20,767 nt of DNA from Deltaproteobacteria bacterium (GTDB lineage: Bacteria > Desulfobacterota > Anaeroferrophillalia > Anaeroferrophillales > Tharpellaceae): the NCBI GenBank assembly GCA_030633185.1, contig DAOVTG010000015.1, positions 1 to 20,767 on the forward strand, written 5' to 3'. The position numbers were made by a program, and so were the translations under genes. The notes below the pieces were generated by a model that was not told where the DNA came from, searched no databases, and worked only from the letters and a program-made list of their open reading frames with translations. Below are positions 14,693 through 20,767 of this stretch, piece by piece. Each line of letters begins with the position of its first letter. Within the stretch, counting starts at the first letter, position 1.

Positions 14693-15352
14693 TCAACCCT
14701 TTTTAGCTGATTTTGCCTTGGCAACCGTTACCATAGCCGGACGCAGAAGACGACCATTCAACTGATAACCTCTCTGGAGCTCATCGACTACTGTATTGGG
14801 CTTGTGTTCATCGCTCTCAACCTGGCTCATAGCTTGATGAAGGGCCGGGTCGAAAGGGGTTCCCAGAGACTCAAAACATTCGACCCCCATGGCCTTGAAA
14901 ATCGAATCAAACTGCTCCAGAGTCAACTTCACACCGTCAACAATCGTCATCGGATCATCTCCGGCATGAATCAGGGCCCGCTCCAGGTTATCTTTAACCG
15001 GCAGCAGGTCGCGGACAAAACCCTCTCGGGCAAAACGGGCAAACTCATCTTTTTCACGCTGCATCCTTTTGCGAAAGTTTTCCGCTTCGGCTCGCACTCT
15101 GAGCATCTGTTCCTGCAGGGAGACATTGATCTTCTGCAGGCCATCGACTTCTGCTTCCAGCTCTTCAATTTTATTTTTCATAACCGAAATCTCATCGTTG
15201 TCAGCTGGCTGATCACAGTCAGAAGCTTCAGACTCTTGCCCCGGTTCATCAGTGGAACCAAGAGAATCATTTTCAACTTTTGTCTGCTTCGAGCCAGTTC
15301 CCTTCTGATTTACTCTCTTTTTATCTTTTTTTCGTACAGGAATCTTGACCAT
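14693..15352 (-). CDS. grpE: Nucleotide exchange factor GrpE
   Basis: GrpE drives ADP release from DnaK. The 219-residue protein has a long charged, disordered N-terminus (1-50), a dimerising coiled coil (about 55-115, with RAEAENFRKRMQRE), and the C-terminal beta domain (from about 155, including FDPALHQAM and GYQLNGRLLRPAMVTVAK). The ATG has AAGGA six bases upstream, in a ribosome site that overlaps the hrcA stop codon, so translation of the two is likely coupled. The gap to hrcA is nine bases. Confidence 0.97.
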   Translation of the reverse strand: MVKIPVRKKDKKRVNQKGTGSKQTKVENDSLGSTDEPGQESEASDCDQPADNDEISVMKNKIEELEAEVDGLQKINVSLQEQMLRVRAEAENFRKRMQREKDEFARFAREGFVRDLLPVKDNLERALIHAGDDPMTIVDGVKLTLEQFDSIFKAMGVECFESLGTPFDPALHQAMSQVESDEHKPNTVVDELQRGYQLNGRLLRPAMVTVAKAKSAKKG

Positions 15353-15361
15353 GGTTTTTCC

Positions 15362-16396
15362 TTATCCTTGCAAGCGCCGGCTCATGGCATCGGCGATATA
15401 ATTTACTAATGGAATAATGCGGGAGTAATCCATCCGGGTCGGCCCGATCACCCCGACCCGACCCAGCGTCCGACCCTCACGCCCATATTCAGCCGTCACC
15501 AGAGAGCAATGGCGCATTTCCCGACAACAGCTCTCGGCTCCGATAATCACCCGCAACTGTTCACCACCTAAGGCCCCGTCCAAAATTTTCAGGATAGAAC
15601 CCTTCTCTTCAAAAGCTTTAAAAATCTCTTTCATGCGCTCGATATCGGAAAATTCGGGATGTTCAAGCAGATTGAGTTTGCCATCGAGCATGACATCACT
15701 CCGCTGATCCGGATCTTGAGCGAAAAAACTGCGGCTTAAAGCCAACACCTGGGCAAAGAGCTCATCGTAGCCCTGTTTATCACTTGCCATCTCCTGCAAT
15801 ACCTTGCGTTTGATACCATTCAAGGTCAGGCTTCCGAGAAGGGCATTGAGATAATTGGAAAAACTATTAAGTTGATCCTGCGACAAAACCGTTTCAGACT
15901 CAAAAAGAACATTCTGAACGGCTCCCGAAACCGAAACAATAACGGTCAGGATACGACGTTCATGAAGCTTCACAAAACGGATATGCCGAACCACCATTTG
16001 CCGGAAATCGGGCAGGCTCACAACCCCGACATATGGCGTCAACTGGGCCAAGGTAAAAACCCCATCCTGCAGGATCTCCTCAAGACGGCCGCCCGGCACT
16101 TCCAAGCGATCCCGAACCTGCCGGCGGGCCTCGGGTGAAACTGAGGCAAAAGCCGGCAGATTGTTCACGTAAAAGCGAAAACCCAGATCTGTCGGGATGC
16201 GACCGGCCGAAGTGTGCGGCTGGCAGAGAAAACCACAATCTTCCAGATCCGCCATCACATTACGTAAGGTAGCGGGACTGAGCTGAAACCGCGGGCTCCG
16301 CGACAAGGATCGAGAACCAACCGGTTCACCACTGTGGATATAGTCTTCCACCACAGCCTTCAACACCTTGATATGCCTAGCCGACAAAGCTTCCAT
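15362..16396 (-). CDS. hrcA: Heat-inducible transcription repressor HrcA
   Basis: HrcA represses heat-shock genes by binding CIRCE operators and is kept active by chaperonins. The 344-residue protein has the N-terminal winged-helix domain (1-75, with VEDYIHSGEPVGSRSL and the LSPATLRNVMADLE recognition segment), a GAF-like middle domain, and the C-terminal block ending RMDYSRIIPLVNYIADAM. This is the standard architecture and length. It is the first gene of hrcA-grpE-dnaK-dnaJ, downstream of a promoter and CIRCE site, so autoregulation is expected. GAGG lies four bases before the ATG, which is short. Confidence 0.97.
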   Translation of the reverse strand: MEALSARHIKVLKAVVEDYIHSGEPVGSRSLSRSPRFQLSPATLRNVMADLEDCGFLCQPHTSAGRIPTDLGFRFYVNNLPAFASVSPEARRQVRDRLEVPGGRLEEILQDGVFTLAQLTPYVGVVSLPDFRQMVVRHIRFVKLHERRILTVIVSVSGAVQNVLFESETVLSQDQLNSFSNYLNALLGSLTLNGIKRKVLQEMASDKQGYDELFAQVLALSRSFFAQDPDQRSDVMLDGKLNLLEHPEFSDIERMKEIFKAFEEKGSILKILDGALGGEQLRVIIGAESCCREMRHCSLVTAEYGREGRTLGRVGVIGPTRMDYSRIIPLVNYIADAMSRRLQG

Positions 16397-16450
16397 AAAA
16401 CCTCAACCTAAAAACTGCACAGAGCCCTGTTTGCCCTTTAAAAAGTCTCA

Positions 16451-16499
16451 AAAAAACAAAACCCCGCCGACACTCAACTACAGTGAGTGCTAACGGGGC
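16451..16499 (-). terminator. Terminator-like hairpin enclosing the CIRCE site
   Basis: The CIRCE site is flanked by CGGGG (plus strand 16495-16499) and CCCCG (16463-16467), which extend it into a 37-base hairpin. On the minus strand this is followed by TTTTGTTTTTTT. It has the form of a rho-independent terminator. If transcription starts near 16494 as predicted, the outer arm would not be in the operon's own message, so any effect would be on transcripts entering from the toxin-antitoxin side. Confidence 0.4.
16468..16494. promoter_or_regulatory. CIRCE operator (HrcA binding site), one half degenerate
   Basis: On the minus strand the site reads TTAGCACTC, nine bases, then GAGTGTCGG. The first half matches the CIRCE consensus perfectly; the second keeps GAGTG but has TCGG for CTAA. 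The nine-base spacing is exact. It starts at the predicted transcription start, as expected for repression by HrcA. Confidence 0.88.
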
Positions 16500-16500
16500 T

Positions 16501-16529
16501 AAAGTAACAATGGCCATAGCCGTTGTCAA
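16501..16529 (-). promoter_or_regulatory. Promoter of the hrcA-grpE-dnaK-dnaJ operon
   Basis: On the minus strand TTGACA (16529-16524) is followed after 17 bases by TACTTT (16506-16501). The predicted start lies at the edge of the CIRCE site. Confidence 0.8.
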
Positions 16530-16580
16530 GGTAGAAGACAAACAAGTCTAAAATTCTGCAGAGCTCAAAACTATCGGTAC

Positions 16581-17069
16581 TTGTCGGATGAGAACGAATT
16601 AAACAACCTGGAAAAACGTGTTGAGTGGCTGAAGTCTTCAGACAAACGAATTGTCATTCATTTCACTCCATACCATGGTTCATGGCTCAATCTTGTAGAA
16701 TTTTGGTTTGGTATCATGAATAAAAAAGTGTTAAATGAATCTTACGGCTCGGTTGAAGAACTTAAAGAAAGTTTTGACTCCTTCATGGAGACGTGGAATA
16801 CTTTACTTGCACACCCTTTCCGCTGGTCTTATAACGGTAAAGGTTTGCACAAAAAAGCAGTCGATCGCTTTACATTGATGCTGCAACAGGCCGCTATCAA
16901 ACTTGAAGTATCGAGTCTTACCAAGCAATTAAAATTGATGCCTAATCTTTTCAACCATTACTTTTCAGAGATACCGATAGTTTGTTGGGGAAAACTAAAC
17001 CATGCTCTGCGATCCCAAGAAATCACACTCAGAAGTAATATAATGATCTTCCAATTAAACTCGGGATAA
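16581..17069 (+). pseudogene. C-terminal remnant of an IS630-family transposase
   Basis: The readable part encodes the end of a DDE transposase. The motif HFTPYHGSWLNLVEFWFGI contains the catalytic Glu (in NLVEFWF), and the following helices are typical of IS630/Tc1-like enzymes. The upstream catalytic Asp residues and the DNA-binding domain are missing, and no other fragment is seen before it, so the gene is cut off on its 5' side and cannot make an active enzyme. Its apparent start is a TTG with no clear ribosome site. It ends 13 bases from the converging mazF-like gene. I could not identify the insertion sequence ends. Confidence 0.8.
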
Positions 17070-17082
17070 GAACTTTTCATTA

Positions 17083-17436
17083 CTATAACTCTCTCGACTC
17101 AGTCAGCAATTGGATTCCCGAAAGTATCTCTTTGATCCTTTCATCGTTAACTTTGCCTATTTTTTCGCAAAGATCGTTTTTGTCTACGGTGTAAATTTGA
17201 GTAATATTTACAACGCTCTTTTGGGAAAGATTGGCTTCGCCTTTTTTTAATACGACATTGCCGGGCGATAACCCCCTTTTCAAATTGGAAGTAAGAGAAC
17301 AAATTACAACCGTATTAATTTTACTCGAATTAAACAGGTTGTTTTGAATGACAATATGTGGATGTCGATATCCCGGTTCTGAGCCGCTCGGCTCTCCGAG
17401 ATCTACCCCATAGATCTCCCCCTGCTTAATTACCAT
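17083..17436 (-). CDS. MazF/PemK-type mRNA interferase toxin
   Basis: The 117-residue protein is an endoribonuclease toxin of the MazF/PemK family. The opening KQGEIYGVDLGEPSGSEPGY and the block RHPHIVIQNN are characteristic. Arg24, together with Thr49 in CSLTSN, corresponds to the catalytic pair of MazF proteins. The length is normal and both sites are intact, so the toxin is probably active. Its start overlaps the end of the antitoxin gene by seven bases, as in most such pairs, and its own ribosome site is weak, so its translation likely depends on the antitoxin gene. Confidence 0.9.
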   Translation of the reverse strand: MVIKQGEIYGVDLGEPSGSEPGYRHPHIVIQNNLFNSSKINTVVICSLTSNLKRGLSPGNVVLKKGEANLSQKSVVNITQIYTVDKNDLCEKIGKVNDERIKEILSGIQLLTESREL

Positions 17437-17690
17437 GGCTCTTTCTCAAGATTTTTGCGCTGCTTTTCTCGCATTTTCTCATGAACTTTAACCTCTTCAG
17501 AGTCTGCCAAGTCACTAAAAGCGTTGTTTATTTGAGAACGTAGATTTTGATTCTCCCTTTTTTTTATAAACTCTTGAACCGCCATGACAAACAACTTACT
17601 CCTCGAAACCTGGAGCTCGCTCGCTAACTTATTCACCTCTTTAAACAGTTCTTCTTGTATCGATATGGCTGTTTTGACGCTGCTAGCCAT
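17430..17690 (-). CDS. Ribbon-helix-helix antitoxin, MazE-like
   Basis: This 86-residue protein is the likely antitoxin. Residues 5-48 form a ribbon-helix-helix DNA-binding domain (VKTAISIQEELFKEV, then LQVSRSKLFVMAVQEF), and the charged C-terminal tail would bind and block the toxin. The ATG at 17690 has AAGGAGG six bases upstream; a TTG 18 bases earlier lies in front of that site and is not used. The gene overlaps the toxin gene by seven bases. The pair is probably self-repressed at the region 17716-17756. Confidence 0.85.
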   Translation of the reverse strand: MASSVKTAISIQEELFKEVNKLASELQVSRSKLFVMAVQEFIKKRENQNLRSQINNAFSDLADSEEVKVHEKMREKQRKNLEKEPW

Positions 17691-17715
17691 AGTGAGCCTC
17701 CTTATCAATAATGAT

Positions 17716-17756
17716 TACCATTATAATAGTATGGCTCATTGTTATACCATTGTCAA
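17716..17756 (-). promoter_or_regulatory. Promoter and possible operator of the toxin-antitoxin pair
   Basis: On the minus strand TTGACA lies at 17756-17751, with CATACT at 17-base spacing (or TACTAT at 19) as the -10. The plus-strand word TACCATTRT occurs twice, at 17716-17724 and 17745-17753, and could be the antitoxin's binding site. Confidence 0.5.
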
Positions 17757-17847
17757 TACTAAACCTTCAGACATACAAGAAACTTTTCATATATAAGCAA
17801 TAATTTCACTTACGCAGAAACTTTATCTGCTCGCGAAAAAGATACGC

Positions 17848-17873
17848 CATACATACATACATACATACATACA
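17848..17873. repeat. Tetranucleotide tract (CATA) of 6.5 units
   Basis: Twenty-six bases repeat CATA without interruption. The tract lies 18 bases beyond the stop codon of the radical SAM gene and about 95 bases upstream of the antitoxin -35. Being outside coding sequence, length changes would not shift a frame. Confidence 0.95.
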
Positions 17874-17891
17874 GGAGATTTATCACCACAT

Positions 17892-19544
17892 CTACCTGTC
17901 AGCTTCATGGCAAAATTTAGATGCGGACAGATATTTACGATATTCGCGCATTAGATAGTCTGGGGATGTGGTTTGAGAGATAAAATCCCAGGGTAGAGGC
18001 GAGGTGGGATCCAGGGTGGCAAGTTTTTCGCTGTTTTCGGACAATATTTTTTTCAGGTAGCTGGTCTGACCGCCTGAGTGGGTGGCAAGGTCGATTAAAA
18101 TGGGTGCCAGTTCCGGCCCTCCACGACTGAGCAGAGCCTGCCAGGCGGCATTTACGGGACTCTCCATCTCAATCTCGATGCCACCGGGGCGGCGCAGTTC
18201 ACGGGCGAGAAATTTCTGTTTTTTCTTTAATTCATTGATCAGGGCAAACGGAGCCCACTGCATCGGCGTGTGGGGTTTGGGCACAAAAGGGTTGATACTG
18301 ACGTTCAAGGCGATATTGAGTTGAGGCCGGGAGCGAGCCGCCAGCATCACTTTTTTTATCTCTTTAACGAGCTCGACAATAGCCTCAATATCAGCTTGCG
18401 TCTCTTGCGGCAGACCGATCAGAAAATAGAGTTTCAGACGGCCAATCCCGGCCGCCGCCATGCGCGCCGCCTGGGCCAGGATAACCTCCTCAGACAAACC
18501 TTTGTGCAAAGCCCGGCGTAAACGCTCCGACCCCGCCTCCGGGGCAATTGTAACCGACTTTACGCCGCCGGCCTGCAACAGTTCAAGCAGACGATCATCA
18601 ATCGTGTCGATCCTTAAAGAGGAGAAACTGAATAAAAATCCCTCCTCAACCAGCCACGAGCAGAGGCTGATGAGATCGGGATAGTCACCCAAAGCCGAGC
18701 CCACGAGACCGACTTTTTTTAAACCGAGCCCGAATCCATCCCGAATCGCTTGCTTTACACAATCCAGAGATCGATTACGAAAAGGACGATAGACAAAACC
18801 GGCGGCGCAAAAACGGCAACCCCGGGGACAGCCGCGATTTACTTCGACCAAAAGAGTGTCGGCAAAAACCTGGGTTCCGGCCCCTGCAATAAAGGTACGC
18901 GGAACAAAATCATTAACCTCGGCCCGAGGCAACGTGATATTTTGCTTGGCTGGAAAATCAGCCAACAAAAAACCGGGCACTTGGGCCAATTTCCCCAGCA
19001 GATTTTGACGATCTCGATCCTGGTTTTCAATTAAAGCATCAATCAAGAGGGGAATCTGCGTCTCCCCTTCTCCGAGTAAAAAACCATCAACTAAAGGAAA
19101 AAGAGGCAGCGGATTAATGAAAGTGGTAACCCCGCCAACCAAAACCAGAGGTTGATCTTTTGTCCGATCTTTGGCCAGCGGTGCCAGGCCTGCCTGCTCC
19201 AACAAGGTCACCAGGTTGAGATAATCACGCTCAAATGAGATGGAGAAGATAATCACGCCGGTTTCGGCTACCGGGCGGCGGCTCTCTTGAGTCAGAAGCG
19301 CGGGAGATGCCTCGAATTGCGACCCACTCGTCAACTTCTCGGGTAGATAAAAACGCTCGGCAACTACTCGCGGATCCCGGTTTAAAAGATGATAGATAGT
19401 CTGAAAACCAAGGTTGCACAAAGCCAGGGCATAACTGTTGGGGTAACCCAACGCAAGCGGAAAACGCCCGCCCCAATTTTTACGGACGGCCCCTTTTTCC
19501 AAGCTTAAACCGTTATCTTCTTTACGACCCATTATTTTTGCCAT
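17892..19544 (-). CDS. Radical SAM protein, TIGR03960-like
   Basis: The 550-residue protein combines an N-terminal cobalamin-binding-like region (about 25-200, with LALGYPNSYALALCNLGFQTIY cut here to its features: LGYPN and NLGFQ) with a radical SAM domain. The [4Fe-4S]-SAM motif is CPRGCRFC (Cys239, 243 and 246). Later blocks such as APEAGSERLRR and NVSINPFVPKPHTP match the COG1032 group of which TIGR03960 is a member. No CXXC-rich C-terminal partner domain is fused. The substrate is unknown; related proteins occur beside ribosome and RNA-processing genes. The start ATG overlaps the engB stop codon by one base (TAATG), so the two are coupled, suggesting a link with ribosome assembly, which is an inference. 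Confidence 0.82.
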   Translation of the reverse strand: MAKIMGRKEDNGLSLEKGAVRKNWGGRFPLALGYPNSYALALCNLGFQTIYHLLNRDPRVVAERFYLPEKLTSGSQFEASPALLTQESRRPVAETGVIIFSISFERDYLNLVTLLEQAGLAPLAKDRTKDQPLVLVGGVTTFINPLPLFPLVDGFLLGEGETQIPLLIDALIENQDRDRQNLLGKLAQVPGFLLADFPAKQNITLPRAEVNDFVPRTFIAGAGTQVFADTLLVEVNRGCPRGCRFCAAGFVYRPFRNRSLDCVKQAIRDGFGLGLKKVGLVGSALGDYPDLISLCSWLVEEGFLFSFSSLRIDTIDDRLLELLQAGGVKSVTIAPEAGSERLRRALHKGLSEEVILAQAARMAAAGIGRLKLYFLIGLPQETQADIEAIVELVKEIKKVMLAARSRPQLNIALNVSINPFVPKPHTPMQWAPFALINELKKKQKFLARELRRPGGIEIEMESPVNAAWQALLSRGGPELAPILIDLATHSGGQTSYLKKILSENSEKLATLDPTSPLPWDFISQTTSPDYLMREYRKYLSASKFCHEADR

Positions 19545-20155
19545 TATACTTCATCTTCATCATCCGGTGCTTCCGTAAGCAGCGGGGCAACTTTGTCCCA
19601 CAACGCTTCACGTCCAGATTTATTCAGGGCGGAGACCGGAAAAAGTTCGCCATGAACCTCTTCCTGGAGTTGCTCACGCCAGAGACGTAGTTTTTTCGCC
19701 CGGGCCTGGGGTTTGAGTTTATCGATCTTGGTCAAAACCGGGAAAAACGGCAGGCCGTATTCATTAAGCCAGGACATCAGGCGATCTTCCTCTTTTTCCG
19801 GTTTCCGGCGAAGATCCATGAGCAGCAAAAGCGCTTTAATATCCTCATGACCCTCAAGATAGTCATGCACCATCGGCCCCCAATCGCCCTTGGTTTTACG
19901 ATCCACCGCCGCATAACCATAACCCGGCAAATCGACCAGATAGAAGGCGTTGTTAACCAGAAAAAAATTCAGAAGCCGGGTATGACCAGGTTTTCCGCTG
20001 GTCCGAGCCAGAGAACGACGGTTGAGAAGATAGTTGATCAGGGTCGATTTCCCCACATTCGAACGACCTGCAATCGCCAGATGGGGCCGCCCGTCAAACG
20101 GTGCCTGAGAAAACTCCGCCGCACTTTTAATAAATTCAACCGTTTTTATTTTCAT
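19544..20155 (-). CDS. engB: Ribosome biogenesis GTPase EngB (YsxC/YihA)
   Basis: EngB is an essential GTPase for large-subunit ribosome assembly. The 203-residue protein has all G motifs: G1 GRSNVGKST (30-38), the SGKPGHTRLLNFF segment (53-65) containing the G2 threonine, G3 DLPGYG (75-80) and G4 TKID. Length and order are standard. I chose the ATG at 20155, giving MKIKTVEFIKSAAEF, which matches the family; an in-frame codon at 20200 would start inside a dispersed repeat and upstream of the putative -10 at 20179-20174. The ribosome site (GGAA) is weak. The radical SAM gene follows with a one-base overlap. Confidence 0.95.
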   Translation of the reverse strand: MKIKTVEFIKSAAEFSQAPFDGRPHLAIAGRSNVGKSTLINYLLNRRSLARTSGKPGHTRLLNFFLVNNAFYLVDLPGYGYAAVDRKTKGDWGPMVHDYLEGHEDIKALLLLMDLRRKPEKEEDRLMSWLNEYGLPFFPVLTKIDKLKPQARAKKLRLWREQLQEEVHGELFPVSALNKSGREALWDKVAPLLTEAPDDEDEV

Positions 20156-20173
20156 AATAATTCCATATTTTTC

Positions 20174-20201
20174 ATTATATTTACCATAAAGATGCTGCAA
20201 A
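20174..20201 (-). promoter_or_regulatory. Possible promoter of engB
   Basis: On the minus strand TATAAT (20179-20174) is preceded after 16 bases by TTTGCA (20201-20196). The -10 is a perfect match; the -35 matches 4 of 6 and lies inside dispersed repeat B. The leader would be about 12 bases. Confidence 0.45.
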
Positions 20202-20236
20202 TAGCGACGAACTTTGCTTCGCCCACATTAACGGGG
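20183..20236 (+). repeat. Dispersed repeat B, copy 2
   Basis: This stretch matches 7830-7884 at 35 of its first 45 bases in the same plus-strand orientation. It begins four bases beyond the putative engB -10 and contains the -35. Confidence 0.5.
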
Positions 20237-20279
20237 TCAAAGCTGGGGTGCTGGGGCACCTTATACCAGCAATGACCCC
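20233..20279. repeat. Compound hairpin upstream of engB
   Basis: Three nested stems are visible: GGGGTCA/TGACCCC (20233-20239 with 20273-20279), GCTGG/CCAGC (20242-20246 with 20266-20270) and GGTGC/GCACC (20247-20251 with 20256-20260). An AA/AA internal loop and a five-base bulge separate them. There is no T tract on either side, so it is not a simple terminator. It adjoins repeat B and may be part of it. Confidence 0.6.
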
Positions 20280-20411
20280 AATCCCGGATGTTTGCAGACA
20301 GCTCTTGTTTAATGTCAAAAACCGTTGCCAAACTGTTCTTTTTTGTGTTAGCTACGACGCGATCAACCTTTAAGATATTTCTAGAAGCGTTTGGTTCCAA
20401 CCTTGCTCAGA

Positions 20412-20593
20412 GGGGTATTTGGTCGTTTTCTGGAGAGTCTTGAAAAATTTCGTAGTATTTTCTTAGTGAAGCGAAGCCAAAAAAATTGCTGCTGTTTGAG
20501 CGAGGCACGAGCGAGTTCAGCAATTTTGGCGAAGCGAACTTAGAAAATCAAGAAATTTTTCATAAGAAGCAGAAGGAAATGACCAAAAACCCC
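20412..20593. repeat. Nested 182-bp palindrome
   Basis: Four arm pairs are in register: GGGGTATTTGGTC with GACCAAAAACCCC (20412-20424 and 20581-20593), GAAAAATTTC with GAAATTTTTC (20442-20451 and 20552-20561), ATTTTCTTAGT with ACTTAGAAAAT (20457-20467 and 20538-20548), and CCAAAAAAATTGCTG with CAGCAATTTTGG (20477-20491 and 20518-20529). The loop holds GAGCGAG twice. No gene lies in it. Together with its neighbours it fills the gene-free end of the window; the stretch 20280-20411 between hairpins shows nothing I can name. Confidence 0.8.
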
Positions 20594-20640
20594 GGAACAT
20601 GTTAAATGCACCACCCTAACCGGACACCTTTGATGCCCTC

Positions 20641-20767
20641 GTAAAAAGTCACGGGATGGCTAAGTAAAAATTTCGATATACAAGATGTTGTGGTTTTTCA
20701 GGCGCGAGACCATACATGTAGTATGTCGAGTGCCTGAAAAACCACAACAGCGCAGTAGATCGGACTT
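20641..20767. repeat. Dispersed hairpin repeat, copy 2 (runs off the window)
   Basis: From 20656 on this matches 4045-4156. It contains a perfect 16-bp inverted repeat (20688-20703 with 20732-20747) with a smaller CATAC/GTATG stem at its apex. It opens with GTAAAAAGTC and the window ends in GGACTT, the beginning of the expected inverse end, so the element is probably a few bases from complete. Confidence 0.75.

Noticed and set aside
20152..20400. An 82-residue minus-strand reading frame upstream of engB
   Set aside because: It runs through repeat B and the compound hairpin, has no family likeness and overlaps the engB start in another frame. I take it as chance openness of repeat sequence.
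20412..20767. A CRISPR array or rRNA-like structure in the gene-free end
   Set aside because: There are no regularly spaced direct repeats; the repeats are inverted and differ from one another.

Overview
The window reads as chromosomal DNA from a bacterium with the Wood-Ljungdahl pathway, most likely an anaerobe of the Desulfobacterota (former Deltaproteobacteria). The grounds are acsC and acsE side by side, a small 2[4Fe-4S] ferredoxin, a Gram-negative outer-membrane porin, a PpiD-type periplasmic foldase, and an abundance of large dispersed palindromes between genes. The taxonomic call is an inference; there is no rRNA gene here.

Layout. On the plus strand, 55-2419 carries acsC (corrinoid iron-sulfur protein large subunit) and acsE (its methyltransferase), closed by a strong 18-bp terminator. 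Then comes an LbtU-like outer-membrane porin (2715-3977) with an elaborate leader: a sigma70-type promoter, two long dyads sharing the core TAGTTAG/CTAACTA, and a terminator-like hairpin between them. On the minus strand, 6711-4197 holds a DUF523 protein, a DUF1007 protein overlapping a NicO-type nickel/cobalt transporter, and a 55-residue 2[4Fe-4S] ferredoxin with its own promoter. A fragment of a second, lost porin gene lies at about 6125-6200. A YheT-type hydrolase (6790-7755, plus) is followed by a roughly 200-bp element with terminal inverted repeats.

The minus-strand block 16396-8032 contains hrcA-grpE-dnaK-dnaJ, an NRDE-family protein, a PpiD-like foldase, tRNA-Ala(GGC) and a small excisionase-like HTH protein. 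The heat-shock operon has a clear promoter (TTGACA, 17 bp, TACTTT) directly over a CIRCE operator, so HrcA repression of its own operon is well supported. A 128-bp palindrome sits exactly at the dnaJ stop codon.

The segment 16540-17880 looks like an insertion zone: the C-terminal remnant of an IS630-family transposase, a mazEF-like toxin-antitoxin pair and a CATA tetranucleotide tract. Beyond it, engB and a radical SAM gene form a translationally coupled pair on the minus strand. The last 600 bp (20156-20767) has no convincing gene and consists almost wholly of hairpins and dispersed repeats, one of which is a second copy of the element next to the ferredoxin gene.

The least ordinary content is non-coding: the porin leader, several nested palindromes, dispersed repeats with copies inside the window, and the half-degenerate CIRCE set in a longer hairpin. 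I found no CRISPR array and no clearly new multi-gene system.
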